From Bradyrhizobium genosp. SA-3 (GTDB taxonomy: Bacteria > Pseudomonadota > Alphaproteobacteria > Rhizobiales > Xanthobacteraceae): 60,568 nucleotides of DNA. The position numbers and the translations under genes were made by a program. The notes beneath the pieces were generated by a model, which did not search any database, was not told the DNA's origin, and saw only the letters and a list, made by a program, of their open reading frames with translations. Location of the stretch: the NCBI RefSeq assembly GCF_004212635.1, contig NZ_PSRT01000042.1:1-60568 (forward strand), read 5' to 3'. Of this stretch, positions 40,099-47,144 are shown piece by piece (positions within the stretch are counted from its first letter, which is position 1; every line of letters starts with the position of its first letter).

Positions 40099-40303
40099 CG
40101 AGTTCTGCCCCTGGCCGTTCTGGCAGCCCTATGGGCTGGTCGAGCGGCCGGTGGTGAAGGCGAAGAAGCTGCGCAAGCCTCGCCGCCCGCGCGCCGCCAC
40201 CAAGGCACTGTTCACCAACGCGCTGTTCAAGCCGAAGGTGATCCCGAACAAGAAGCGGAAGAACGTGCGCGGCAAGATCACACCATCTAACCCTGAGAGG
40301 TAA
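40076..40303 (+). CDS. Small very basic protein
   Basis: 75 residues. Acidic/aromatic start (FDEFCPWPFWQPYG) and a strongly basic remainder (KAKKLRKPRRPRAATK). Nucleic-acid binding is likely. The stop TAA lies in GAGAGGTAATC, the next ribosome-binding site. Confidence 0.5.
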   Translation: MKTETNFDEFCPWPFWQPYGLVERPVVKAKKLRKPRRPRAATKALFTNALFKPKVIPNKKRKNVRGKITPSNPER

Positions 40304-40305
40304 TC

Positions 40306-40485
40306 ATGGCGAAAGAGAAGATCGTCTGCTCAGAGTGTGGTGGCGAGAACGTATTAGCTGATGCGTGGGCGCGCTGGAACGTCGAGAAGCAGGAGTGGGA
40401 GCTCGACAACACGTTCGACAACAAGTTCTGCGAGGACTGCGACAGCGAGTGCAATGGTGACTGGGTAGAGATCGAAAATAAATAG
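40306..40485 (+). CDS. 59-residue zinc-ribbon protein
   Basis: Starts MAKEKIVCSECGGENVLADA and later has FCEDCDSEC, giving a CxxC...CxxC zinc site in an acidic protein. Preceded by GAGAGGTAATC. Could bind nucleic acid or RNA polymerase; unproven. Confidence 0.55.
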   Translation: MAKEKIVCSECGGENVLADAWARWNVEKQEWELDNTFDNKFCEDCDSECNGDWVEIENK

Positions 40486-40570
40486 CGCCGACCAACAAAT
40501 ATAACTTTCAGGCGACACAGAGGTAACCCTCGAAAGTTACTTCGGACTCCATCGAAACGGAGTCCAAACG

Positions 40571-40936
40571 ATGCCCTCACAGAAAACGCTCGACCGCTTT
40601 GAGGAAGAGCGAGAGGCAAAAGTAATCCCGCTCACCGAGGGCCGCAAAGACGACCAAGGCAAAGACCCTTGGCACCTCGCACCCTGGGACGCTTTCCGCG
40701 CGATCACCAAAGTCCTCCGGTTTGGAGCCGGCAAGTATGCCCCCCGCAACTGGGAGAAGGGCATGGACTGGTCGCGCCCCTACTCGGCTCTCATGCGTCA
40801 CATGACGTCGTGGTGGGAGGGCGAGAAGGCTGATTCCGAGACCGGCTTCTCGCATCTCTGGCACGCCGGCTGCTGCATCGTGTTCCTCATCGCGTTCGAA
40901 CTGCGCGGTGTGGGCACCGACGACCGCCCCAAATAA
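40571..40936 (+). CDS. dATP/dGTP diphosphohydrolase N-terminal-like (MazG-fold) protein
   Basis: 121 residues. GRKDDQGKDPWHLAPWDAFR then VLRFGAGKYAPRNWEKG, MRHMTSWWEGEKADSETGFS and HLWHAGCCIVFLIAFEL match the DUF5664/MazG-like family found in phages. Such enzymes act on dNTPs. Together with the dCMP deaminase at 50226 it suggests control of nucleotide pools; substrate not determined. Confidence 0.75.
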   Translation: MPSQKTLDRFEEEREAKVIPLTEGRKDDQGKDPWHLAPWDAFRAITKVLRFGAGKYAPRNWEKGMDWSRPYSALMRHMTSWWEGEKADSETGFSHLWHAGCCIVFLIAFELRGVGTDDRPK

Positions 40937-40963
40937 CAACTTCCAACCTTGGAGTGAAGTAAC

Positions 40964-41359
40964 GTGCCCATCCCAGTGACCATCACTGACCGCTTCCGCG
41001 CGGCTTGGACTGCGTTCAAGCAGAACACCAAGCCCGATCCCGATGCGCTGAACAACTATCTGGCGCAGCGTCGTGCCGAGCGTGAAACCTCGCTCAACAA
41101 GCTCGAGCCCTACGACAAAGCGCTTGTGGCTTCGATCGCCGGCGACACCGCCAACGCCGATCGGTTACTCGATCAGGTAATGCCGGCCGTCGAGCGGCTG
41201 GAGCTCGAGGACCAGGCGCGGGTGATGATGCACATGTGTCAGCACAATCCCCGCATCATCACGACCACGCCGGTGCGGATGTGGGTGACCAAGCGCGACA
41301 ACCTTCGCTCGCTGGCGACGCTGATCGCCCGCAAGGAAGAGATCGTGGTGGTCCGCTGA
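40964..41359 (+). CDS. Helical protein, unknown
   Basis: 131 residues from GTG 40964 with GGAG upstream. All-helical and charged (DALNNYLAQRRAERETSLNK, later LEDQARVMMHMCQHNPRI). Ends with IARKEEIVVVR. TGATG-coupled to the next gene. Contains a TTAC...GGTAA variant near 41164. No domain recognised. Confidence 0.55.
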   Translation: MPIPVTITDRFRAAWTAFKQNTKPDPDALNNYLAQRRAERETSLNKLEPYDKALVASIAGDTANADRLLDQVMPAVERLELEDQARVMMHMCQHNPRIITTTPVRMWVTKRDNLRSLATLIARKEEIVVVR

Positions 41360-41601
41360 TGGTGTTTGCGTTCAACCCCGACGACCGCCCCGCAAGGATC
41401 TTTCGTTACGTCCCGCCGGGCACGCTCCCATCGAGGGACATCATCTCGATCTACGACAAGGAGAACAACCTCCTGATCATCGACAAGGCGAACTTCGAAG
41501 TGCTCACGCCCGTGCAGAAGCATCTCGTGCTGCGTACGCACGAGCCCTGCATCGAGGTCGATTACTTCAAGAAGTACCGAGTTTGGGGGCTCGCCGCTTA
41601 G
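41359..41601 (+). CDS. 80-residue unknown protein
   Basis: Compact alpha-beta protein (RDIISIYDKENNLLIIDKAN), coupled by TGATG. Lies just before the MoxR ATPase. No known domain; possibly part of that module. Confidence 0.5.
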   Translation: MVFAFNPDDRPARIFRYVPPGTLPSRDIISIYDKENNLLIIDKANFEVLTPVQKHLVLRTHEPCIEVDYFKKYRVWGLAA

Positions 41602-41654
41602 GCCGCGCGCACTCACGAACGACCCTACCCTCACCCACAACTGGAGACTGGACT

Positions 41655-42725
41655 ATGAAGCTCAACGACGTCGTCAAGCGCATTCCCGGCTGGTACAAGG
41701 CCGGTCACTCGATCTACCTGAAGTCGCCGCCCGGCCGCGGCAAGACCACGGTGCTCGCGCTCTCCTCGACGATCTTGTCAAAGGCGCTCGGCGGCAACTA
41801 CGGCCACGTCATCATCAACGGACCGCTGCTCACGCCGGGCGATGCGGTCGGGTACCTGATCCCCAAGCATCACGACAACGGCCGCGTCTCGTCCGTCTAC
41901 ACCGAGCCGTTCTGGTTCGTTACCGACCAAGGTAAGCACATCACCGACTACGACGGCGGCATCATCATCGTCGACGAAGCCGACAAGATGGACACCGACG
42001 TCAAGAAGGTCATCGGCGAAGCTGCGCTGTCCGGCCGGCTGGGGCCGCATCGGCTACCGAAGGGCTGGGTGGTCTGGATGGCGGGCAACCGCGCGCAGGA
42101 TCGCTCCGGGTCCACGAAGGAGCTCGATCACCTCATCAACCGCCGCATGGAAGTGGACATTCAGGACGACATCGAGTCGTGGCTGGACTGGGCTTCGAAC
42201 AACGGCATGTTGCCGCTGACGCAGGCGTTCGCGGCGCAGAACCCGCAGATCGTCTTCACCGATGGCGTGCCCGACAAGCAGGGTCCGTGGTGCACGCCGC
42301 GCTCGCTGGCGATGGCGGACGAGTACATTCGCGCGGTGACCGGCAACACGGGGGACATTCCGGAAGATCCGCTGCTGGTCGAGGAGATCGCCGGCAAGAT
42401 CGGCACGGGTCCGGCGACGCAATACTTTGGCTTCGTGCGCCTGGAGCGCGAGATGCCGAAGTTCGAGAAGATCATCGCCGACCCGACCAAGGTGAAGACC
42501 CCGGAGAAGCCCGACGCGCAGATGCTGGTGGTCTACAACCTGGCGCACCGCGTCGACGCCAAGACCATCAAGCCGGTGATCACTTATGTGGAGCGCATGC
42601 CGAAGGAGTTCGCGGTGACGTTCGCGAAGGCCGCCTGCAAGCGCAACCCGGAGCTGGTCATCGATCCGGCCATGCGCGAGTGGTCCACCAAGAACGCCAC
42701 CCTGATGGCGGCGCTGACTGCCTAA
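41655..42725 (+). CDS. MoxR-type AAA+ ATPase
   Basis: 356 residues from ATG 41655 (GGAG upstream). Walker A PPGRGKTT at 25-32; Walker B GGIIIVDEADKMD near 102-112; sensor region WVVWMAGNRAQDRSG; arginines INRRMEV. MoxR ATPases work with VWA partners as chaperone-like remodelling machines; such a partner is encoded at 43393. Target unknown. A TTACC-GACCAA-GGTAA repeat lies in the gene at 41919-41936. Confidence 0.8.
   Translation: MKLNDVVKRIPGWYKAGHSIYLKSPPGRGKTTVLALSSTILSKALGGNYGHVIINGPLLTPGDAVGYLIPKHHDNGRVSSVYTEPFWFVTDQGKHITDYDGGIIIVDEADKMDTDVKKVIGEAALSGRLGPHRLPKGWVVWMAGNRAQDRSGSTKELDHLINRRMEVDIQDDIESWLDWASNNGMLPLTQAFAAQNPQIVFTDGVPDKQGPWCTPRSLAMADEYIRAVTGNTGDIPEDPLLVEEIAGKIGTGPATQYFGFVRLEREMPKFEKIIADPTKVKTPEKPDAQMLVVYNLAHRVDAKTIKPVITYVERMPKEFAVTFAKAACKRNPELVIDPAMREWSTKNATLMAALTA
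41919..41936. repeat. Dispersed inverted repeat in MoxR gene
   Basis: GTTACC-GACCAA-GGTAAG, in the frame giving VTDQGK. Intragenic member. Confidence 0.65.
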
Positions 42726-42754
42726 CGCCCGGCCGGCGTAGGGGCGCCGAGAAC

Positions 42755-42800
42755 AGCTCCCGAGTTCGGCGTGTGCGAACTCGGTGCCCCGCTTCTTTCC
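42755..42800 (+). terminator. Hairpin after MoxR gene
   Basis: CCGAGTTCG (42760-42768) and CGAACTCGG (42776-42784), 9 perfect pairs, 7-base loop, within a larger GGGGC/GCCCC stem. Followed by the pyrimidine-rich GCTTCTTTCC. Possible weak terminator between MoxR and the following genes. Confidence 0.5.
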
Positions 42801-42834
42801 TGACACCCAACCGTAACTCTGAGAGGTAACGATC

Positions 42835-43062
42835 ATGGCCCTTGGCGAATGGAAGATCACTGTGCGCGTCGACTTCGCGACGAAGCAACAGGAAGAGACG
42901 TTCACGAAGTTCATGAAGAGCCTCGCCAAGAGCGCCAACTCCACGGTCGCGCTGCTCGCTGACAAGCGCAAGCCGCAGATCGCGTTCGAGTACGGTGACA
43001 TGTTCGCCGGCTCCGAGCAGATCGAGCTGTGGACCGAGGGCGATGAAGGAGAAGAGGCGTGA
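42835..43062 (+). CDS. Small protein between MoxR and VWA genes
   Basis: 75 residues. GAGAGGTAACGATC precedes ATG 42835. Beta-helix-beta look (EWKITVRVDFATKQQEETFT, FTKFMKSLAKSAN) and acidic end. GTGA-coupled to the next gene. Possibly an accessory subunit of the MoxR/VWA module. Confidence 0.5.
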   Translation: MALGEWKITVRVDFATKQQEETFTKFMKSLAKSANSTVALLADKRKPQIAFEYGDMFAGSEQIELWTEGDEGEEA

Positions 43063-43403
43063 ACTACGGCGGCAGCGGCGATCCGATGGCGGCTTTCCCG
43101 AAGCTCGGTTTCCCGGAGGAAGTTAAATTTAAGTGGGAGCGCAGCGAAACCTATCACTACTACGCTTGCCGTCCGATTCCGACGCGTCCTGAACTCGCTG
43201 TAGCAGTTTGGGCCGGCGGCACGAGCTTCTGGGTTTCACTGTATCGCCTGAGATCGTCCGCCGAGGCGCTTCACTATCACGCCTTCACCGGTGCGGACGA
43301 GCTCGAGATGATGCGCGCCGAAGATCCCCTGCAAGTGCAGGGCATCATTTTTCACCTGATCCAAAACCACCTACCCCGAGAGGTTACTTCCAATGCAGCT
43401 TGA
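43059..43403 (+). CDS. Unknown protein, possible AQ-superfamily member
   Basis: 114 residues from GTG 43059. The C-terminal DPLQVQGIIFHLIQNHLP resembles the DEFEAQxxxDxYL ending; the centre (AVAVWAGGTSFWVSLYRL) is beta. Overlaps the VWA gene by 11 bases. Function unknown. Confidence 0.5.
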   Translation: MNYGGSGDPMAAFPKLGFPEEVKFKWERSETYHYYACRPIPTRPELAVAVWAGGTSFWVSLYRLRSSAEALHYHAFTGADELEMMRAEDPLQVQGIIFHLIQNHLPREVTSNAA

Positions 43404-44670
43404 AGCCTGCGCACTCACGGCCGCCCAAGAGAAACTCTGGAGCGATACTCGCGTCGCGCTCCTGTGGCACTGCCCAGCGTTCAGTCACATCTTCTACACG
43501 ATGCTCGACAATGCCGGCTCGAAGCATGTGGCGATGTTCACCAAGGACGTGCCCATTGCGGCGACCGACGGCGTGAACCTGCTCCTCAATCCGGAGACGT
43601 TCTTCAAGTACAATCTCAATGAGCGCATCTTCATCTGCGCCCACGAGATCATGCACTGCGTCTGGAACCACTGCGGCCTGATGCACGGCTTCCAGCGCCG
43701 CGGCAAGATCTCCTACCCCGACGGCACGGAGCTCCCCTACAACCAGGAGACCATGAACGTTGCCACCGATCTGGTGATCAACGACCTGCTCATCGAGTCC
43801 AAGATCGGCGCCTACAACAAGGACTGGCTGCACGACAAGCAGTACGCGGTCAGCACCGACTCGGCGATCGATGCCTACAAGAAGGTGTTCCAGCAGCAAC
43901 AGGGCGGCGGGAAAGGCGGCGGCAAGGGCAACGGTCAGGGACCGTCTGGTAGCGGCTTCGATCAGCACCTGGCGCCGGGTACCTCGCAGGGTAAAGACCC
44001 ATCGACGGCGACCGCCGAGCGCAATGACCTGAAGTGGCAGACGGAAGTTGCTGCCGCTGCGGCCGCTGCGAAGGCGCAGGGCAAGCTGCCGGCGGGTCTC
44101 GAGCGCTGGTTCGGAGAGATCCTCAACCCGCAGGTCGACTGGCGCGACAAGATCGCCGCCCTCTTTGCGAGGAAGGTCGGCTCGGGCTCGTACAACTGGC
44201 AGAAGCCCGATCGCCGCCTGATCGTGCGGGACATCTATTACCCCGGAAGGTCAGGCTTCGGCTGCGGCACCGTGGTGATCGGCGTGGACACGTCGGGAAG
44301 TATTGGCCCGAAAGAGCTCGACATGTTCTTCGCGGAGATGGCGGGGATCTTGGAGGACTGCCGGCCGCAGAAGCTGGTGGTCATGTGGTGCGACGCGCAG
44401 ATCGGCCGCATCGACGAAGCCGAGGAGCCCAGCGACCTCAACGTCATCCGCGCCAAGGGCGCACCGGGTGGCGGTGGCACCAGCTTCGTGCCGGTGTTCG
44501 AAGAAATCTACAAGCTCGGCCTGGAGCCCGATGCCCTGGTGTATCTCACCGACGGCATGGGCACCTTCCCAAGCAAGGCGCCGAGCTATCCCGTGATTTG
44601 GGGAAATATTTACCCGCAGTCGAAGTACCCCTTCGGCGACGTGGTGGATGTTCCCAAGCAAGCTGCCTGA
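43393..44670 (+). CDS. DUF2201-type metallopeptidase-like / VWA protein
   Basis: 425 residues. The N-terminal domain has a zinc-protease-like AHEIMHCVWNH (HExxH ~84-88). A Gly/Gln-rich linker follows. The C-terminal VWA domain has the MIDAS motif VIGVDTSGSIG (299-303) and later GGGGTSFVPVF and VYLTDGMG. This is the standard partner of MoxR ATPases. The pair occurs in several phages; its role there is unknown, with host protein remodelling as one idea. Confidence 0.8.
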   Translation: MQLEACALTAAQEKLWSDTRVALLWHCPAFSHIFYTMLDNAGSKHVAMFTKDVPIAATDGVNLLLNPETFFKYNLNERIFICAHEIMHCVWNHCGLMHGFQRRGKISYPDGTELPYNQETMNVATDLVINDLLIESKIGAYNKDWLHDKQYAVSTDSAIDAYKKVFQQQQGGGKGGGKGNGQGPSGSGFDQHLAPGTSQGKDPSTATAERNDLKWQTEVAAAAAAAKAQGKLPAGLERWFGEILNPQVDWRDKIAALFARKVGSGSYNWQKPDRRLIVRDIYYPGRSGFGCGTVVIGVDTSGSIGPKELDMFFAEMAGILEDCRPQKLVVMWCDAQIGRIDEAEEPSDLNVIRAKGAPGGGGTSFVPVFEEIYKLGLEPDALVYLTDGMGTFPSKAPSYPVIWGNIYPQSKYPFGDVVDVPKQAA

Positions 44671-44864
44671 GGGGGCTGCAAACCTTTCCCCGCAGCCGGG
44701 TGGCAACGGGCGAGCGTATGCCCTCAGAGGGTACGGACATCCTCTCTGAACGGCTAGGCGACAACAAGGCGGAGCTCCTGTGCCCCCTCAAGGCATGCAG
44801 TCATGCAGTCATGCAGGCGAAGCTCCGCAAGCCACCAATTTTCTTCTAACCCCGAGAGGTAACG
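44671..44864. other. Spacer with 8-bp tandem repeat
   Basis: 194 bp. A GGCTGC/GCAGCC stem follows the VWA stop. Three CATGCAGT units lie at 44794-44817 (last base variant). A small ORF is annotated separately. Confidence 0.45.
44718..44849 (+). CDS. Possible 43-residue ORF
   Basis: ATG 44718 to TAA 44849; starts MPSEGTDILSERLGDNKAEL. Ribosome-binding site weak (GGGCGAG). It spans the CATGCAGT repeats. Low confidence. Confidence 0.3.
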   Translation: MPSEGTDILSERLGDNKAELLCPLKACSHAVMQAKLRKPPIFF

Positions 44865-45320
44865 ATGGGCTGCGATATTCATCTTGTGCTCGAGAAGAAG
44901 TGGAACGACCGTTGGGTCGGCGTCACTGACTTCCCTTATGTGCCGGTCCAGGTGTACGGCGGCGCGCCGGATTACAAAACGGTTCGTGGATACCCCCACT
45001 ACGACGTTCGCAGCCGCGACTACGACCTGTTCGCTCGCCTAGCAGGCGTTCGCGGCGCGGGGCCTGAGCCGCGCGGGCTACCTGACGACGTGTCTGATCT
45101 GGCGCGGATGGAGGTCGAACGCTGGGACAGCGACGGACACTCACACTCGCATTGCTCCCTGCAGGAGTTCGTGCAGGCGAAGCTCGCGAGTGACGCTCCC
45201 GAGAAAATGCTGGTCGAGAACGACCCTCGCACCCAAGACCCCTACTACCACTACTTCGGGATCGGGAAAGACGAGCTCGCTGAGGCGGAATACCGCGTCG
45301 TCTTCTGGTTCGACAACTAA
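44865..45320 (+). CDS. Conserved phage protein, MGCDIH type
   Basis: 151 residues with GAGAGGTAACG upstream. MGCDIHLVLEKKWNDRWVGV and SRDYDLFARLAGVRG mark a widespread family of phage/bacterial proteins of unknown function. The conserved N-terminal Cys-Asp-His and later Asp/His residues suggest metal binding. Confidence 0.7.
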   Translation: MGCDIHLVLEKKWNDRWVGVTDFPYVPVQVYGGAPDYKTVRGYPHYDVRSRDYDLFARLAGVRGAGPEPRGLPDDVSDLARMEVERWDSDGHSHSHCSLQEFVQAKLASDAPEKMLVENDPRTQDPYYHYFGIGKDELAEAEYRVVFWFDN

Positions 45321-45335
45321 CCCACCGAGGTAACG

Positions 45336-45701
45336 ATGGGCGGAGCCTACAGCGTGGCGCCGATGCCGGTGCTCGAGCAGCCGAAACCGAAGCGTCGTCG
45401 CAAGCCGACAGACTATTCCAAGCTGATCGTCCGCGGGCCGCGCCTGACCAAGACCTACTGGATGCTCAAGGAAGGCTTCGTGCAGGACATTCAGCGCGAA
45501 CGCGCCGGCGGCACCAGGAACAACTGTTACTTCGACTGGCAACACCAGCGGCGCCTTGGGGCACTGCTCGAGCGCGGCTGGATCGAACAGCGCGAGGGTC
45601 CACGCAAAGGCGTGGTCTACCGCACCACCGGAGAAGGCGCCTTCGCAATGCTGCTCGCTGAAGGCCAGTTCGAAGCCAAGCGCGCACTCACGAAACCATA
45701 G
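45336..45701 (+). CDS. Winged-helix-like small protein
   Basis: 121 residues. Basic N-terminus (QPKPKRRRKPTDYSK) and a helix-wing region RRLGALLERGWIEQREGPRK then GVVYRTTGEG. Probable DNA-binding regulator. The 3' end holds GCGCGCACTCACG (45680-45692) and the duplicated linker. Confidence 0.55.
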   Translation: MGGAYSVAPMPVLEQPKPKRRRKPTDYSKLIVRGPRLTKTYWMLKEGFVQDIQRERAGGTRNNCYFDWQHQRRLGALLERGWIEQREGPRKGVVYRTTGEGAFAMLLAEGQFEAKRALTKP

Positions 45702-45711
45702 GACCATCGCA
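45693..45711 (+). repeat. 19-bp duplicated linker AAACCATAGGACCATCGCA
   Basis: Second copy of the linker at 38031-38049. Confidence 0.7.
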
Positions 45712-45713
45712 CC

Positions 45714-45989
45714 ATGTTGCTGCGCGATCTTAAAATGGAGCCTCGCGAGAGGGAGCACTACTTCGACAAATATTGGGTGAACCTACGCGACGGGTCAGCG
45801 CTCTTCATCCAACGCGCCGCGAGTACGAAATTACGATATCCGGTCGGCACATGGTTCATTTTTCATGCAGCTACTTACGGAAGCCACTCGCACTATCTAG
45901 CCACGCGCTACGAGCTCGACGAGTTCGAAGCTCAAGCCGTGTTCGATCATTACCTGCAATTTCACGGGGTAACCGATGAAGCTCTCTGA
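45714..45989 (+). CDS. Small protein, AQ-motif superfamily (DEFEAQ type)
   Basis: 91 residues. Beta centre (VGTWFIFHAATYGSHSHYLA) and YELDEFEAQAVFDHYLQF match the gene at 39814. Shares its upstream linker with the junction at 38031. Unknown function. Confidence 0.6.
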   Translation: MLLRDLKMEPREREHYFDKYWVNLRDGSALFIQRAASTKLRYPVGTWFIFHAATYGSHSHYLATRYELDEFEAQAVFDHYLQFHGVTDEAL

Positions 45990-46314
45990 CATTCCGTGGC
46001 CCGGTGATGTGATTGCTCGCGGTCTGAACGAGGACGAAGGCGCGATCGCCCTACCGGGAACGCCCTACGTCCTGACGATCTGCTACCTCGAGTATAGCGA
46101 TGGCCCCGAGTTCTCCGTCGTTGTCCGCCTAAACGAGAACGGCGCCCCCATTCGATGCATGGGCAACGCCTTCGACTTGAAGCCTGCCAGCCCGCGTGGT
46201 CATCGCGACGAGCGCGATCCGAGCTGCTCACGCTTCGACCTCCCCTCGCTGTTCGAGCTCCTCGCAGCCGTCGACTACTTCGCCCAACGCTACGGCGCTA
46301 ACCCTCCGGAGTAA
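45976..46314 (+). CDS. Unknown 112-residue protein
   Basis: GGGGTAACCG precedes ATG 45976. Beta-rich first half (YVLTICYLEYSDGPEFSVVV) and a helical C-terminus (PSLFELLAAVDYFAQRYGAN). No known domain. Confidence 0.5.
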   Translation: MKLSDIPWPGDVIARGLNEDEGAIALPGTPYVLTICYLEYSDGPEFSVVVRLNENGAPIRCMGNAFDLKPASPRGHRDERDPSCSRFDLPSLFELLAAVDYFAQRYGANPPE

Positions 46315-46316
46315 CA

Positions 46317-47021
46317 ATGCCCGCATTCAGCCAAAGCACGCTCAACCAGCTGCACTCGAACATTCGCACGCTGTGGTACCGGCGTCAGCGCGTGGGCAAG
46401 ATGCACCTCAGCCACGAGGAGTACATCGACACCTTCGTGCCGTTCGAAGCGCGTGAGCATTTCGTTGCCGTCGCACGTCATGTGCAGTCGCGTCCGCAGT
46501 GGCATGATCTGCACTGGCCGCTCGCCGACGGCACGCGCCTCAAGCTGAACGTGCTGCTCGACAGCAAGGTCGACCGCCCCGCTCCGCCGTACATGCGCGA
46601 GCACATCGTGCAGCCCGACGCGCCCCAGGAGATCGTCGACCGCATCAACAGCTGGATCGCCACCGGCGGTGACGCGCATCGGGATTTTGCGCGGGTGGGC
46701 GTGCTCTTGGGAAAGCTCAATGAGACCTGCTCGCGCAATACCATCCGCTACTACTGGCCGACGATCATCCCGATCTGCGCCGAGCACCAAGAGACCAAGC
46801 GTTTCGCCGAGGAGCTCGCCGCCCTCAAGCCGCCGAAGAACCCGGCGCCGTTACCTCGCGGGTTACAGCAGGCGTGCCGGTTGACGGCGGTGACGATCAC
46901 AACGACGTTGTTGATCCCGGCCGATGCGCAGGATCAGGGCTGGGGTGAAGCGACCATCCAAGTCGCGAACGGACAACGCTACAGCGAGCCTGACCTCGGC
47001 GCTTTCAGCGGGCTGAGCTGA
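46317..47021 (+). CDS. Unknown 234-residue protein
   Basis: Helical N-terminal half (QLHSNIRTLWYRRQRVGKMH) and a middle with RVGVLLGKLNETCSRNTIRY. The last ~50 residues are beta-like. No recognised motif. It is followed at once by a strong hairpin and then the DNA polymerase, so it ends an early sub-operon. Confidence 0.6.
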   Translation: MPAFSQSTLNQLHSNIRTLWYRRQRVGKMHLSHEEYIDTFVPFEAREHFVAVARHVQSRPQWHDLHWPLADGTRLKLNVLLDSKVDRPAPPYMREHIVQPDAPQEIVDRINSWIATGGDAHRDFARVGVLLGKLNETCSRNTIRYYWPTIIPICAEHQETKRFAEELAALKPPKNPAPLPRGLQQACRLTAVTITTTLLIPADAQDQGWGEATIQVANGQRYSEPDLGAFSGLS

Positions 47022-47023
47022 AC

Positions 47024-47060
47024 GAAAAAGCCGGCGAGGATCTGGACACCCTCGCCGGCT
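47024..47060 (-). terminator. Reverse-oriented rho-independent terminator
   Basis: AGCCGGCGAGG (47029-47039) pairs with CCTCGCCGGCT (47050-47060), 11 perfect pairs. The A-run at 47024-47029 becomes a T-run only on the minus strand, so it would stop leftward (antisense) transcription. In the sense direction it is a hairpin without U-tract. Confidence 0.75.
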
Positions 47061-47144
47061 GAACTCCCACCCACAGGAGATGCGCTCGCGCGCTGAAGAT
47101 TCATATGGGCGCGGCCGATTCGCGTGTCAACTAGGACGAGCACT

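Noticed and set aside
42054..43157. 367-codon minus-strand ORF
   Set aside because: Antisense to the MoxR ATPase gene, whose motifs are clear; product is low-complexity.
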